Assembly (NCBI GenBank): GCA_001898485.1
Contig: MKTY01000024.1
Coordinates: forward strand, 186,001 to 250,000
DNA: 64,000 bases
Source of the DNA: Sphingobacteriales bacterium 46-32
Lineage (GTDB): Bacteria; Bacteroidota; Bacteroidia; Chitinophagales; Chitinophagaceae
Reading direction: 5' to 3'
Shown here: piece after piece, positions 54,138-63,242 of the stretch
How the letters are laid out: each line of letters starts with the position of its first letter
Numbering within the stretch: the stretch's first letter is position 1
The notes under the pieces: generated by a model
What the model saw: the letters and a program-made list of their open reading frames with translations, nothing else
Told to the model about the DNA's origin: nothing
Databases searched by the model: none
Position numbers and translations under genes: made by a program

Positions 54138-55745
54138 TTAGTCTACCTTTGGCGCCGCATCCAGTATTTCCTGATTCACACCGGAAGCATATTTTTCAAA
54201 ATTCTTCACGAAGAGGCCGGCCAGGTATTTGGCTTTTTCATCGTATGCATTTTTATCGGCCCAGGTATTGCGTGGATTGAGTACTTCGGCAGGAACTCCG
54301 GGGCAGCTAACGGGTATGGCCATGCCAAAACGTTCGTGCTTTATAAATTCCACATTATCCAGCTGACCATTTAGTGCAGCGCTGATCATGGCGCGCGTGT
54401 ATTTCAGTTTCATGCGACTGCCTTCGCCATAAGGGCCACCGGTCCAGCCGGTATTGACCATCCACACATTTACATCGTTGTCCATCATTTTGCGGCCAAG
54501 CATGGAGGCGTATTTGCCCGGATGCAGGGGCAGGAATGGCGCTCCGAAGCAGGCGCTGAAAGTAGGCTTGGGTTCCGTAACTCCGGCTTCTGTGCCGGCT
54601 ACTTTGGCCGTATAGCCACTTATAAACTGGTACATGGCCTGGCCGGCATTAAGCCGTGCAATGGGAGGAAGTACGCCAAACGCATCGCAGGTAAGGAAAA
54701 AGATATTGCGGGGCAGGCTGCCTGTAGAAGGTTCGGCAGCATTGCTGATGAAGTGAAGGGGATAAGATACCCGCGTATTTTCCGTAATCGCAGCATCATC
54801 AAAGTTGATGCGGTTGGTGCCAGGGAAAAACCGGGTGTTTTCTACCAGTGCGCCGGGACGGATTGCATGAAATATCTCGGGCTCTTTTTCCTCAGACAGG
54901 TTGATTGTTTTTGCATAACAGCCACCTTCAAAATTGAAGATGTTGTCGTTTGTCCAGCCATGCTCATCGTCGCCAATAAGCTGGCGGGCAGGGTCAGCAC
55001 TCAGCGTCGTTTTACCAGTGCCGCTCAGTCCGAAGAAAACAGCCGTGTCACCTTCGGCGCCTTTATTGGCACTGCAATGCATGCTCAGCACATTTCTTTC
55101 CTGCGGCAGCAGGTAATTGAGGATGGTGAAAATGCCTTTCTTGATCTCTCCGGTATAGCCGGATCCCGCAATGAGTACGGTTTTGTGTTTAAATGAAATG
55201 ACTGCTGCATTGCCCTGGCGTGTGCCGCATACCTGGGGATCAAGTTTAAGCGAAGGAGCAGAATAGATATGCCATTCGGGTTTGAATGTTTCCAGCTCTT
55301 CTTCTTCTGGTCTGATAAACATGTTGTAGGCAAACAGGTTGTTGGCAGGTTTCTCATTTACCACACGGATGCGGAGGCGATAACGCGGATCGGCACATGC
55401 GTAGCAATCACGAACCCACAATTCATCGAGGCTGTTGAGGTGATCGGTTACCTGTTTGTGAATGATGTTATAGTAAGCGGGATCAATAGGCAGATTGAAT
55501 TCGTTCCAGTGGATAGTGGCAGCTGTGAGCTCATCTTTTACAATGAACTTGTCTTTGGGTGAACGGCCGGTAAACTCACCGGTAAGGATTACGAGGGCTC
55601 CTGAATCATTCAGCTCCCCTTCATTGCGACGCAGCGTAGCCTGTACCAGTTCCTCGGGCGTGGCCTGATAATAAACACGGTCATGATGAAGAATACCTGA
55701 AATCCGGAGATCGGTGGGAGACAGGATGGTTAACGTAGTTGACAT
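54138..55745 (-). CDS. pckA: Phosphoenolpyruvate carboxykinase (ATP)
   Basis: This 535-residue enzyme has the ATP-type motifs GLSGTGKTTLSADP (P-loop), GDDEHGWTNDNIFNFEGGCYAK (kinase-1a and metal region) and GEFTGRSPKDKF near the N-terminus. It turns oxaloacetate and ATP into phosphoenolpyruvate in gluconeogenesis. I chose ATG 55745 (MSTTLTILSPTDL), nine residues after the longer frame start at 55772. Its transcript ends at the palindrome at 54060-54085. The upstream gap of about 300 bp holds its promoter and that of the divergent pepP. Confidence 0.96.
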   Translation of the reverse strand: MSTTLTILSPTDLRISGILHHDRVYYQATPEELVQATLRRNEGELNDSGALVILTGEFTGRSPKDKFIVKDELTAATIHWNEFNLPIDPAYYNIIHKQVTDHLNSLDELWVRDCYACADPRYRLRIRVVNEKPANNLFAYNMFIRPEEEELETFKPEWHIYSAPSLKLDPQVCGTRQGNAAVISFKHKTVLIAGSGYTGEIKKGIFTILNYLLPQERNVLSMHCSANKGAEGDTAVFFGLSGTGKTTLSADPARQLIGDDEHGWTNDNIFNFEGGCYAKTINLSEEKEPEIFHAIRPGALVENTRFFPGTNRINFDDAAITENTRVSYPLHFISNAAEPSTGSLPRNIFFLTCDAFGVLPPIARLNAGQAMYQFISGYTAKVAGTEAGVTEPKPTFSACFGAPFLPLHPGKYASMLGRKMMDNDVNVWMVNTGWTGGPYGEGSRMKLKYTRAMISAALNGQLDNVEFIKHERFGMAIPVSCPGVPAEVLNPRNTWADKNAYDEKAKYLAGLFVKNFEKYASGVNQEILDAAPKVD

Positions 55746-56044
55746 AGAAGCAAGCAATTTGTTAAGGAACAAAGGTAAATCACAAAATCCGGTAAATACA
55801 AACGAGTGTTAGCGCTACACATTAGAAAACGTTTCAGAAAACAGGTTTATTATTTAAAAATTCTATAAAAAATCATATTTATTAATTTTTTTCTAAAAAC
55901 TACCCTTTTCCCATTCGATGAATTTCATTTCATGCTTTTCAGCTGATTTTTATTCGCAGGAGGATCAATGCCGGCTGCAGCAAATAAATTGTTACCATTG
56001 CAGAGTCAAATAACATTCTTTACCTGATTGAGATACAGGACTAC

Positions 56045-57337
56045 ATGAAAAATTTACCCATTAATTCCCAGCTTTTTGTGAAAAACCGGGCCAGTTTTGC
56101 AGCCCGTATGCCTAAAAATTCGATCGCCATTTTTCTTAGCAACGATGAAGTGCCCAGCAATGGCGATGCCATTTACCGGTTCAAACAAAACAGCGATCTC
56201 TACTGGCTTTCGGGCATCGTGCAGGAAGACTCCCTGGTAATTCTTTTCCCCGATAATCCCGACCCAAAATACAGGGAGGTGCTGGTGCTGGTGCGGCCCA
56301 ATGAGCTCAAAGAAAAATGGGATGGTAAAAGACTCCGGGCAGACGAAGCCAGGGCAATCAGCGGCATACAGACCATTATGTGGGCCGACAGCCTGGAAGC
56401 CCCCCTGCAGACATGGATTCACCTGGCCGAAACACTGGTACTGCCCAGCAATGAGAATGATCGCAAAGCCAGCCAGATCCGCACCCGCGATTATCGGTTT
56501 GTGGATGAAATGAAACAACGTTATCCCCTGCATAAGTTTGAACGCGCTGCACGTATCATGCGCGATCTGCGTGCTGTAAAGACACCGTTTGAAATTGAAG
56601 TAATGCAGCAGGCAATTGATATTACCGAAAATGCCTTCAGAAGATTACTGGGTTTCATTAAGCCCGGTGTAATGGAATATGAGATCGAAGCAGAAATTCT
56701 TCATTCATTCCTGATGCAGCGCGCTACAGGTGCTGCCTACAACAGCATCATTGCCAGCGGCGACCGGGCTCGCACCCTGCATTACGTGTTCAATAACCAG
56801 GAGTGTAAGGATGGTGAACTGGTGCTGATGGATTTTGGAGCCGAGTATGGCGGTTATTGTGCTGATCTTACCCGTACCGTACCTGTAAGCGGAAAATTCA
56901 CTGCCCGTCAGAAGGCCGTGTATAATGCCTGTCTTCATTTACACAATTATGCAAAAAGCATTCTTAAGCCAGGTATCAGCATTGTGGATTATACAGAGAA
57001 AGTGGGCGGGGAAGCTACCAAACAGTTTTTGAAGCTGGGGCTTATCAGCAAAGCTGACGTGAAAAATGAAGATCGCGACAACCGCGCTTACCGCAAATAC
57101 CTCTATCATGGCATTTCACATCACCTGGGTATTGATGTGCATGATCTGGGCACCCGTACAGAGCCGATTACAGCGGGCATGGTGTTTACTATTGAGCCGG
57201 GCATTTATATTGAAGAAGAGAAAATGGGTATCCGCATCGAAAATAATTTCTGGATTACCCGTACCGGCAATAAAGATCTCATGAAAAATATTCCCATTAC
57301 AGCCGAAGAGATCGAACGGCTGATGGCGGCACGTTAA
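56045..57337 (+). CDS. pepP: Xaa-Pro aminopeptidase (M24B family)
   Basis: This 430-residue metallopeptidase has an N-terminal AMP_N domain (LPINSQLFVKNRASFAARMPKNSIAIF) and a pita-bread catalytic domain. Metal ligands are visible in MDFGAEYGGYCADLTRTV (two Asp), HGISHHLGIDVHDLG (His), TIEPGIYI (Glu) and IRIENNFWIT (Glu). It removes an N-terminal residue next to proline. It is divergent from pckA across about 300 bp with no gene. Confidence 0.93.
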   Translation: MKNLPINSQLFVKNRASFAARMPKNSIAIFLSNDEVPSNGDAIYRFKQNSDLYWLSGIVQEDSLVILFPDNPDPKYREVLVLVRPNELKEKWDGKRLRADEARAISGIQTIMWADSLEAPLQTWIHLAETLVLPSNENDRKASQIRTRDYRFVDEMKQRYPLHKFERAARIMRDLRAVKTPFEIEVMQQAIDITENAFRRLLGFIKPGVMEYEIEAEILHSFLMQRATGAAYNSIIASGDRARTLHYVFNNQECKDGELVLMDFGAEYGGYCADLTRTVPVSGKFTARQKAVYNACLHLHNYAKSILKPGISIVDYTEKVGGEATKQFLKLGLISKADVKNEDRDNRAYRKYLYHGISHHLGIDVHDLGTRTEPITAGMVFTIEPGIYIEEEKMGIRIENNFWITRTGNKDLMKNIPITAEEIERLMAAR

Positions 57338-57410
57338 AATGCAGCATTCCCGGCAGGGGCTTTTGCCCTGAGTTGATTACTTTTGAACCAACTTATACGC
57401 ACAGATACAC

Positions 57411-58175
57411 ATGAAGCAAGTTCCCAATCTTTTCACGCTGCTTAACCTGGTGTTTGGCTGCCTGGCAATAGTAAGCACCCTGCAAAACGGCATTAGTTCA
57501 TATACCACACCCGAGGGGCAGCAGTTGATCGATATGCCGGAACGTATCTGGATGGCTTCCCTGTTTATCGGACTGGCGGCCGTAGTCGATTTTCTCGATG
57601 GCTTTGTAGCACGCCTTTTCAAAGCCTCTTCCGAGATGGGCAAACAACTGGATTCGCTGGCAGATGTGGTGAGTTTTGGTGTGGCTCCCGGCATGATCCT
57701 GTATCAGTTGCTGCGTCTCAGCATTGCTCAGTCGCCCACCGGCCTCGATACGCCCATGCTCTGGCTCACGATCGCATTTATACTGCCCGCCGCCGCAGCC
57801 TGGCGCCTGGCAAAATTTAACCTCGATACAGAGCAGACGTATCATTTCAAAGGGGTACCCACACCCGCAGCAGGTTTGCTCGTTGCGTCATTTCCACTTA
57901 TATACTGGAATATCGGCGAACCATGGGCCCGCGAGTTATTGCTCAATAAATGGGTTTTGACAGGCGTAATACTGGGGCTTTCATTCCTGATGGTGTCTTC
58001 TATCCCGATGATGAGTTTGAAGTTCAAAGATTTCAGCCTGCAAAACAACCTGCCTAAACTGATTATACTCGCAATAGCCATTGCCGCCATATTATTTTTG
58101 AGCTGGCTGGCCGTTCCGGTCATTTTCATCGCTTACGTTTTGGTATCTTTGGCGCTCAAAAAGAAACTAGCATGA
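57411..58175 (+). CDS. pssA: CDP-diacylglycerol-serine O-phosphatidyltransferase
   Basis: This 254-residue membrane enzyme has the CDP-alcohol phosphatidyltransferase motif, with the six catalytic Asp and Gly positions in DFLDGFVARLFKASSEMG followed by KQLDSLAD. It makes phosphatidylserine from CDP-diacylglycerol and serine. Several hydrophobic helices are visible. Its last 4 bp overlap the start of purS. Confidence 0.95.
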   Translation: MKQVPNLFTLLNLVFGCLAIVSTLQNGISSYTTPEGQQLIDMPERIWMASLFIGLAAVVDFLDGFVARLFKASSEMGKQLDSLADVVSFGVAPGMILYQLLRLSIAQSPTGLDTPMLWLTIAFILPAAAAWRLAKFNLDTEQTYHFKGVPTPAAGLLVASFPLIYWNIGEPWARELLLNKWVLTGVILGLSFLMVSSIPMMSLKFKDFSLQNNLPKLIILAIAIAAILFLSWLAVPVIFIAYVLVSLALKKKLA

Positions 58176-58417
58176 CATATACAGTACAGATAAAAGTGAT
58201 GCCATTGAAAGACCTGCTGGATCCTCAGGGTAAAGCCGTGATGGGTGGGTTGCAAAATCTGGGTCTCAATGGAGTATCAGATGTACGGGTAGGCAAAAAT
58301 ATTACCCTGCAGGTAGAAGCTGCTTCACCCGATGCAGCCCGGCAGATTGCCGAAGAAGCCAGCAAAAAGTTACTGGCCAATCCGGTAATGGAATATTTCG
58401 AAGTATCGGTCAACTAA
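58172..58417 (+). CDS. purS: Phosphoribosylformylglycinamidine synthase subunit PurS
   Basis: This 81-residue protein has the PurS pattern: MTYTVQIKVMPLKDLLDPQGKAV, LGLNGVSDVRVGKNITL and a C-terminal ANPVMEYFEVSVN. PurS joins PurQ and PurL to form FGAM synthase in purine synthesis. It starts within the last codons of pssA (ATGA) with no purQ or purL nearby. Confidence 0.92.
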   Translation: MTYTVQIKVMPLKDLLDPQGKAVMGGLQNLGLNGVSDVRVGKNITLQVEAASPDAARQIAEEASKKLLANPVMEYFEVSVN

Positions 58418-58456
58418 TAAAGGCGCTGCGGAAACGCTGGCCGCGCCAGCACATCA

Positions 58457-59131
58457 ATGCCCATGCTTTATCTGGTTCCCACACCTATTGGCAATCTGAA
58501 AGATATTACCCTGCGTGCGCTGGAGGTCTTGAAGGAAGTAGATCTTATACTTGCCGAAGATACCCGCACCAGCGGTCACCTGCTGGCACACTACCAGATC
58601 AACAGGCCATTATCACCCTATCATCAGCACAACGAACACCGTGTATTGCAACACCTGGTAAGCCAGCTGCTGGAAGGAAAAACAATGGCCCTGGTTACAG
58701 ATGCAGGTACACCAGGTATATCTGATCCCGCTTTTTTGCTGGTAAGAGAATGCGTGAAGACCGGAGTTAAGGTGGAGTGCCTGCCCGGTGCCACAGCTTT
58801 TGTTCCGGCACTCGTCAATAGCGGCATACCCGGCAACCGTTTTTGTTTCGAAGGATTTCTGCCTCAAAAAAAAGGACGCCATACCTTACTCACCCGCTTA
58901 GCCGAAGAAGACCGCACCATGATCTTCTACGAATCACCCATGCGTCTCGTGAAAACCCTTGAAGAGTTTATCGGGTACTTTGGTGCAGACCGCTTATGCA
59001 GTGTCAGCCGGGAGCTTACCAAGATGTTTGAAGAAAACAAACGGGGTACGCTGGCTGAACTGGTTCAGTATTTCGGAGAAAAACCAGTAAAGGGCGAAAT
59101 AGTAATAGTGCTGGCTGGTAAAGAGAAATGA
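58457..59131 (+). CDS. rsmI: 16S rRNA (cytidine-2'-O)-methyltransferase RsmI
   Basis: This 224-residue protein has RsmI motifs: LYLVPTPIGNLKDITLRALE, LILAEDTRTSGHLLAHY, DAGTPGISDPAFLLVREC and FCFEGFLPQKKGRH. It methylates C1402 of 16S rRNA. An alternative start at 58463 would drop two residues. It is short relative to enzymes with an extra C-terminal segment, as is normal for Bacteroidota. Confidence 0.94.
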   Translation: MPMLYLVPTPIGNLKDITLRALEVLKEVDLILAEDTRTSGHLLAHYQINRPLSPYHQHNEHRVLQHLVSQLLEGKTMALVTDAGTPGISDPAFLLVRECVKTGVKVECLPGATAFVPALVNSGIPGNRFCFEGFLPQKKGRHTLLTRLAEEDRTMIFYESPMRLVKTLEEFIGYFGADRLCSVSRELTKMFEENKRGTLAELVQYFGEKPVKGEIVIVLAGKEK

Positions 59132-59217
59132 TAATTTATTTTTAAAATCTCCCTGATCCTGTTTATTTGCCGTCTGCAGGCAACAATTTTGCAGAAGAGC
59201 AATAAAATACATCCATC

Positions 59218-59667
59218 ATGAAGAAATTTTTGATTCTGCTGAGTTTTCTGACAGGCCTGCTGACCGTTACTGCCACCCGGGCCCAGATCAGGGAAATTCC
59301 CAAAGCCGTGGAAGAAACATTTACCAATCAGTATAAAGGAGCAACGAATGTAGAATACAAAGACCAGCTGGTGCGGGTAGACGTGCATTTTGAGCTGGAA
59401 GGTGAGCAGATGATTGCTTCCTACACCAACAAAGGCGTTTGGAAAGAAACGCAAAAGGCCTGGGAGTTTGATAAACTGCCCCAGGAGGTAAAAGATGGAT
59501 TTGATAAAAGCAAATTCGCCGACAGGGAAGTAGAAGAAACAGTGGTGATCTATCTGCCGGGCGGTACCGAACAATACCGGGTACGGGCTAAGAAAAGCAG
59601 CGTGGATAAGAAATATTTATTCTTTAATCCGAAAGGAAGGCTGCTGCGAACCAGCATTACACTATAA
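59218..59667 (+). CDS. PepSY-like secreted protein
   Basis: This 149-residue protein has a signal peptide (MKKFLILLSFLTGLLTVTATRAQ) and a domain like the PepSY-like/BLIP family of Bacteroidota: IPKAVEETFTNQYKGATNVEYKDQ, AWEFDKLPQEVKDGF and VVIYLPGGTEQYRVRA. Function is unknown. It ends before a strong terminator. Confidence 0.75.
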   Translation: MKKFLILLSFLTGLLTVTATRAQIREIPKAVEETFTNQYKGATNVEYKDQLVRVDVHFELEGEQMIASYTNKGVWKETQKAWEFDKLPQEVKDGFDKSKFADREVEETVVIYLPGGTEQYRVRAKKSSVDKKYLFFNPKGRLLRTSITL

Positions 59668-59684
59668 AACAACAGGAGATTTGT

Positions 59685-59715
59685 AAAAGCGCAATGCCCC
59701 GCATTGCGCTTTTTT
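59685..59715 (+). terminator. Intrinsic terminator after the PepSY-like gene
   Basis: A 13-bp perfect stem (59685-59697 with 59701-59713) closes a CCC loop and is followed by a T run that reaches 59715. Confidence 0.88.
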
Positions 59716-59810
59716 ATGGGTTCTGCCTGCCGGCGATCATTTTTTCTTTTCATAAAGCCAGCATTTCCCGAAATTTATCCTTTGTTCATCGTAAATAAAC
59801 AAGGCATCTC

Positions 59811-61646
59811 ATGAGAAGATTCTTTTTCCTGCTGGCAGCAATGGCTGTTGGCATGTTGGTTAAGGCTCAGCCAGACCGCTGGCAGCAAAAGGTGAAATAC
59901 GTCATGGATATTGACATGAACGTGACCACCAACCAGTTTACCGGCAAACAAAAGCTGGAATACTGGAACAACTCGCCAGACACACTGAAGCGTGTCTTTT
60001 ACCATTTGTATTTTAATGCATTTCAGCCAGGCAGCATGATGGATACCCGCAGCCGCCGGCAGGGCACCATCCAGATTGGCCGCGGAGCTGACTGGGATGG
60101 CCGTGTAAAAGACCGGATTCAGAAACTGCAGCCTGATGAGATCGGGTATCAGAAGATCCTTTCATTGAAAATGAATGGCCGCCCCCAGAAATATGAAGTA
60201 CTGGAAACTATTCTGGAAGTAACACTGGATAAACCCATACTGCCACGCACCAAAGTAGTATTTGATATGGACTTTGAGGCACAGGTACCTCTGCAGATAC
60301 GCCGCAGCGGCCGCGACAATCCCGGCACCAAAGTGCGTTACTCCATGAGTCAGTGGTATCCCAAAATGTGTGAGTACGATTATGATGGCTGGCATCCCAC
60401 ACCCTATATCGGCCGCGAGTTTTATGGTGTCTGGGGCGATTTTGATGTGAATATTAAAATCGATAAAAACTATATCCTGGGCGGAACCGGCTATCTGCAA
60501 AATGCAGCACAGATCGGTTACGGATATGAAGCTCCCGGAACAAAAGTAAACAGGCCTGCCGGCGACAAACTCACCTGGAAATTTGTTGCACCCAACGTAC
60601 ACGATTTTATGTGGGCTGCAGATCCTGAATACATTCACAAAACACGCAAAGTAAGTTCCGATGTAACACTTCACCTGCTTTACAAAGCCGGTGCTGCCAA
60701 TGCTAAAGCATGGGAAAAAATTCTGGACGATGCCGAAAAGGCATTTCCCTATATCGAAAAAACATTCGGTGTTTATCCCTATAAACAATATTCATTTGTA
60801 CATGGTGGCGATGGCGGCATGGAATATCCCATGTCTACCCTGCTCGCCAGCCCCGGCGCCTGGCTGCACGAATGGATGCACAACTGGTACCAGGGCCTCC
60901 TGGGAACAAATGAGTCCTTATATGCATGGATGGATGAAGGCTTTACGAGCTATGCAGATGACCGCATTTCTGCCTTCCTGAGTGGCAAGACCACCGGCTT
61001 TATGCATGATGGCAGTTATCGCGGTTACTTCTCGCTCGTAAAGAGCGGCAAAGAAGAACCGCTTACCACTCATGCCGATCATTTTAATACAAACTTCGCC
61101 TACAGCGCCGCTGCCTATTCAAAAGGCGCCGTTTTTCTGGAGCAGTTAGGGTATATCGTAGGTGCAGATGTGCGGGACAGAATCCTGCTGGACTATTATC
61201 GCCAGTGGCGGTTCAAACATCCCAATGTGAACGATTTTATCCGTATTGCCGAGAAGAACAGTGATATTGAACTGGACTGGTATAAAGAATACTGGGTAAA
61301 TGGTACGCGCACGATCGATTATGCTTTCGATAGCCTGTGGGAAGAAGGCGGCAAATCGCTGATACGTGTAAAACGCGTGGGACTGATGCCCATGCCGATT
61401 GATCTGCAGCTCACATTCCGCGATGGCAGTTCAGAAATGCATTACATACCACTCGATCTTATGTATGGAGCAAAACCAGCAGAAGATACGATCAAACGCA
61501 AAGTATATCCTGCCTGGAAATGGACCAGTGAAACGTATGTGATTGAAACAGATCGCCGGATCGGTGATCTTGTGCTAGCTGAAATAGATCCCAGCCAGCG
61601 TATGGCAGACACAGAGCGGCAAAACAATAAGTTGAAGCTGCAATAA
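59811..61646 (+). CDS. M1 family zinc metallopeptidase, secreted
   Basis: This 611-residue protein has a signal peptide (ending VKAQPDRWQQ), an N-terminal beta saddle domain, and the M1 catalytic motifs GGMEYPMSTL and HEWMH followed 18 residues later by Glu in WMDEGFTSYADD, that is, HExxHx18E. M1 enzymes cut N-terminal residues from peptides. It should act in the periplasm or outside the cell. It is followed by a terminator. Confidence 0.93.
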   Translation: MRRFFFLLAAMAVGMLVKAQPDRWQQKVKYVMDIDMNVTTNQFTGKQKLEYWNNSPDTLKRVFYHLYFNAFQPGSMMDTRSRRQGTIQIGRGADWDGRVKDRIQKLQPDEIGYQKILSLKMNGRPQKYEVLETILEVTLDKPILPRTKVVFDMDFEAQVPLQIRRSGRDNPGTKVRYSMSQWYPKMCEYDYDGWHPTPYIGREFYGVWGDFDVNIKIDKNYILGGTGYLQNAAQIGYGYEAPGTKVNRPAGDKLTWKFVAPNVHDFMWAADPEYIHKTRKVSSDVTLHLLYKAGAANAKAWEKILDDAEKAFPYIEKTFGVYPYKQYSFVHGGDGGMEYPMSTLLASPGAWLHEWMHNWYQGLLGTNESLYAWMDEGFTSYADDRISAFLSGKTTGFMHDGSYRGYFSLVKSGKEEPLTTHADHFNTNFAYSAAAYSKGAVFLEQLGYIVGADVRDRILLDYYRQWRFKHPNVNDFIRIAEKNSDIELDWYKEYWVNGTRTIDYAFDSLWEEGGKSLIRVKRVGLMPMPIDLQLTFRDGSSEMHYIPLDLMYGAKPAEDTIKRKVYPAWKWTSETYVIETDRRIGDLVLAEIDPSQRMADTERQNNKLKLQ

Positions 61647-61675
61647 ACCGCTTCCGTTAAAAAGCAATAAAATTA

Positions 61676-61706
61676 AAAAGCCATCTCGCATAGCGGGATG
61701 GCTTTT
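61676..61706 (+). terminator. Intrinsic terminator after the M1 peptidase gene
   Basis: A stem of 14 bp with one or two wobble pairs (61676-61689 with 61693-61706) closes an ATA loop, A-rich before and T-rich after. It lies 30 bp past the gene stop. Confidence 0.75.
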
Positions 61707-61829
61707 AGTTTGATTAGGGCCCTCGCGTTTATGACTGCAACGTGCGAAGGAATAGTTTAACGGTTAACGGTAGGTTTAAGTAGAACTTCCGATTCTTATA
61801 CGAAACTAGTGGGTTTGTATGGGGTAGGG

Positions 61830-61860
61830 AATACCACTTTAGTGGTATTTTTATACCACC
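61830..61860. other. Overlapping alternative hairpins (three ATACCAC/GTGGTAT arms)
   Basis: ATACCAC occurs at 61831-61837 and 61853-61859, and its complement GTGGTAT between them at 61842-61848. The middle arm can pair with either outer arm, so two mutually exclusive stem-loops are possible; the first is followed by Ts on the plus strand. It lies between the M1 terminator and the 3' end of the response regulator gene. Confidence 0.6.
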
Positions 61861-61881
61861 CGGTAACCTCCCGGGTAGTTA

Positions 61882-62523
61882 TTACCTGCCAAAATATTTG
61901 TTAACAGCCTCGATGCGGTTAGTTACATGCAGTTTTTCGTAAATATGGTAAACATGTTTACGAACGGTTTCGGGACTGATAAATAGTTCTGCAGCTATTT
62001 CCTTATACATCAATCCTTTACTAAGCTGTTCGAGAATCTCCTTTTCGCGGTTCGAAAGGCCGTCAAGGGCTTCGGTTTCAGAACTGGCCGCCGGCTTGCC
62101 CTGGAAAGCCGCTACCACCTTACGGGCGATCTGGCTGCTCATAGGCGCACCACCCTGGTAAAGTTCCCGGATAGCTCCCAGCAACCGGGCAGGAGCCGTT
62201 TTTTTGAGGATATAGCCACTGGCGCCTGCACTTAGTGCCTGGAAAATCTTTTCATCTTCTTCATACACAGTACACATCATAAAATTGGTGGCGGGCACCT
62301 GTTGTTTCAGTACACGCACACAATCAATACCACTTTCTTCTGTACCCAGGTTGATGTCCATTAATACTACATCGGGGTGAAGTTCAGGTATTTGGCGGAT
62401 CGCCTCTTCGGCTGTTCCAAGAGTGCCCACACATTCATAGCCTTCTGACATGCTGATGATCTCCTCCAGCGCATTGCGCAGATCCCTGTTGTCATCCACA
62501 ATACATACCGAGATATCTTTCAT
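61882..62523 (-). CDS. LuxR-type response regulator (NarL/FixJ family)
   Basis: This 213-residue protein has an N-terminal receiver domain (MKDISVCIVDDNRDLRNALEE, phospho-Asp in VVLMDINLG) and a C-terminal LuxR helix-turn-helix (LSNREKEILEQLSKGLMYKEIAAELFISPETVRKHVYHI). ATG 62523 gives the usual start; the longer frame adds nine residues. No histidine kinase gene is adjacent, so its partner is elsewhere or the regulator is an orphan. Confidence 0.9.
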   Translation of the reverse strand: MKDISVCIVDDNRDLRNALEEIISMSEGYECVGTLGTAEEAIRQIPELHPDVVLMDINLGTEESGIDCVRVLKQQVPATNFMMCTVYEEDEKIFQALSAGASGYILKKTAPARLLGAIRELYQGGAPMSSQIARKVVAAFQGKPAASSETEALDGLSNREKEILEQLSKGLMYKEIAAELFISPETVRKHVYHIYEKLHVTNRIEAVNKYFGR

Positions 62524-62579
62524 ACTGCAAAGTTGGCTCAAGCAGGTCAATAAGCCAATACCACTAACAGGTAATTCGG

Positions 62580-63242
62580 CTAGCGCGGCACATAAATAAT
62601 ATACTTATCCTGGAAAAAAGGCTCATCAAAAAGGTCGCTGATAGGAAGCTGCCGGGGGCGGGTATTACTTTCCTGTATTTCGGCGGCCAGATCTCCGCCT
62701 TTCAGGCAAATAAGACCGGGAACGGGCAGCTCACTTTCCGGAGGCTGTTCCTTTACGAGAAGAGGGCGGCTCCAGCGCCAGAGATCTTTAAGGGGAGCCA
62801 CGGCACGAGATACTACAAAGTTGAAACGGCGGTTCTTAATATCTTCTACACGACTGTGTTGCGTGGTAATGTTTTTCAATTGGGCAGCTTCAGCCACCGC
62901 ATCGATCACTTTAAGTTTTTTGGCAATACTGTCTACCAGGTGAAATTTTACCTCCGGAAAAAAGATCGCCAGCGGCACACCGGGAAATCCGCCACCGGTT
63001 CCCAGGTCCAGGATCTCCATACCGGGCTCAAACGGAAAACTTGCAGCAATGCTTAATGAGTGAAGTACATGACGCTCATAAAGGCTCTCAATATCTTTGC
63101 GTGATACAACGTTGATTTTTTCATTCCATTCAGTATAGAGCGGTCCCAGGCTGCCCAGTTGAGCCAGTTGTGTGGGGGTAAAATCAGAAAAGTACCGGAG
63201 TAATATTTCCAGTTGAGGATTACTGCCTGCGTTTAATTCCAT
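62580..63242 (-). CDS. rsmG: 16S rRNA (guanine(527)-N7)-methyltransferase RsmG
   Basis: This 220-residue protein has RsmG motifs LYTEWNEKINVVSRKDIESLYERHVLHSL, ILDLGTGGGFPGVPLAIFFP (SAM site) and NFVVSRAVAPL. It methylates G527 of 16S rRNA. Its start overlaps the end of the upstream glycosyltransferase gene by 10 bp, so the two are likely coupled. Confidence 0.95.
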   Translation of the reverse strand: MELNAGSNPQLEILLRYFSDFTPTQLAQLGSLGPLYTEWNEKINVVSRKDIESLYERHVLHSLSIAASFPFEPGMEILDLGTGGGFPGVPLAIFFPEVKFHLVDSIAKKLKVIDAVAEAAQLKNITTQHSRVEDIKNRRFNFVVSRAVAPLKDLWRWSRPLLVKEQPPESELPVPGLICLKGGDLAAEIQESNTRPRQLPISDLFDEPFFQDKYIIYVPR

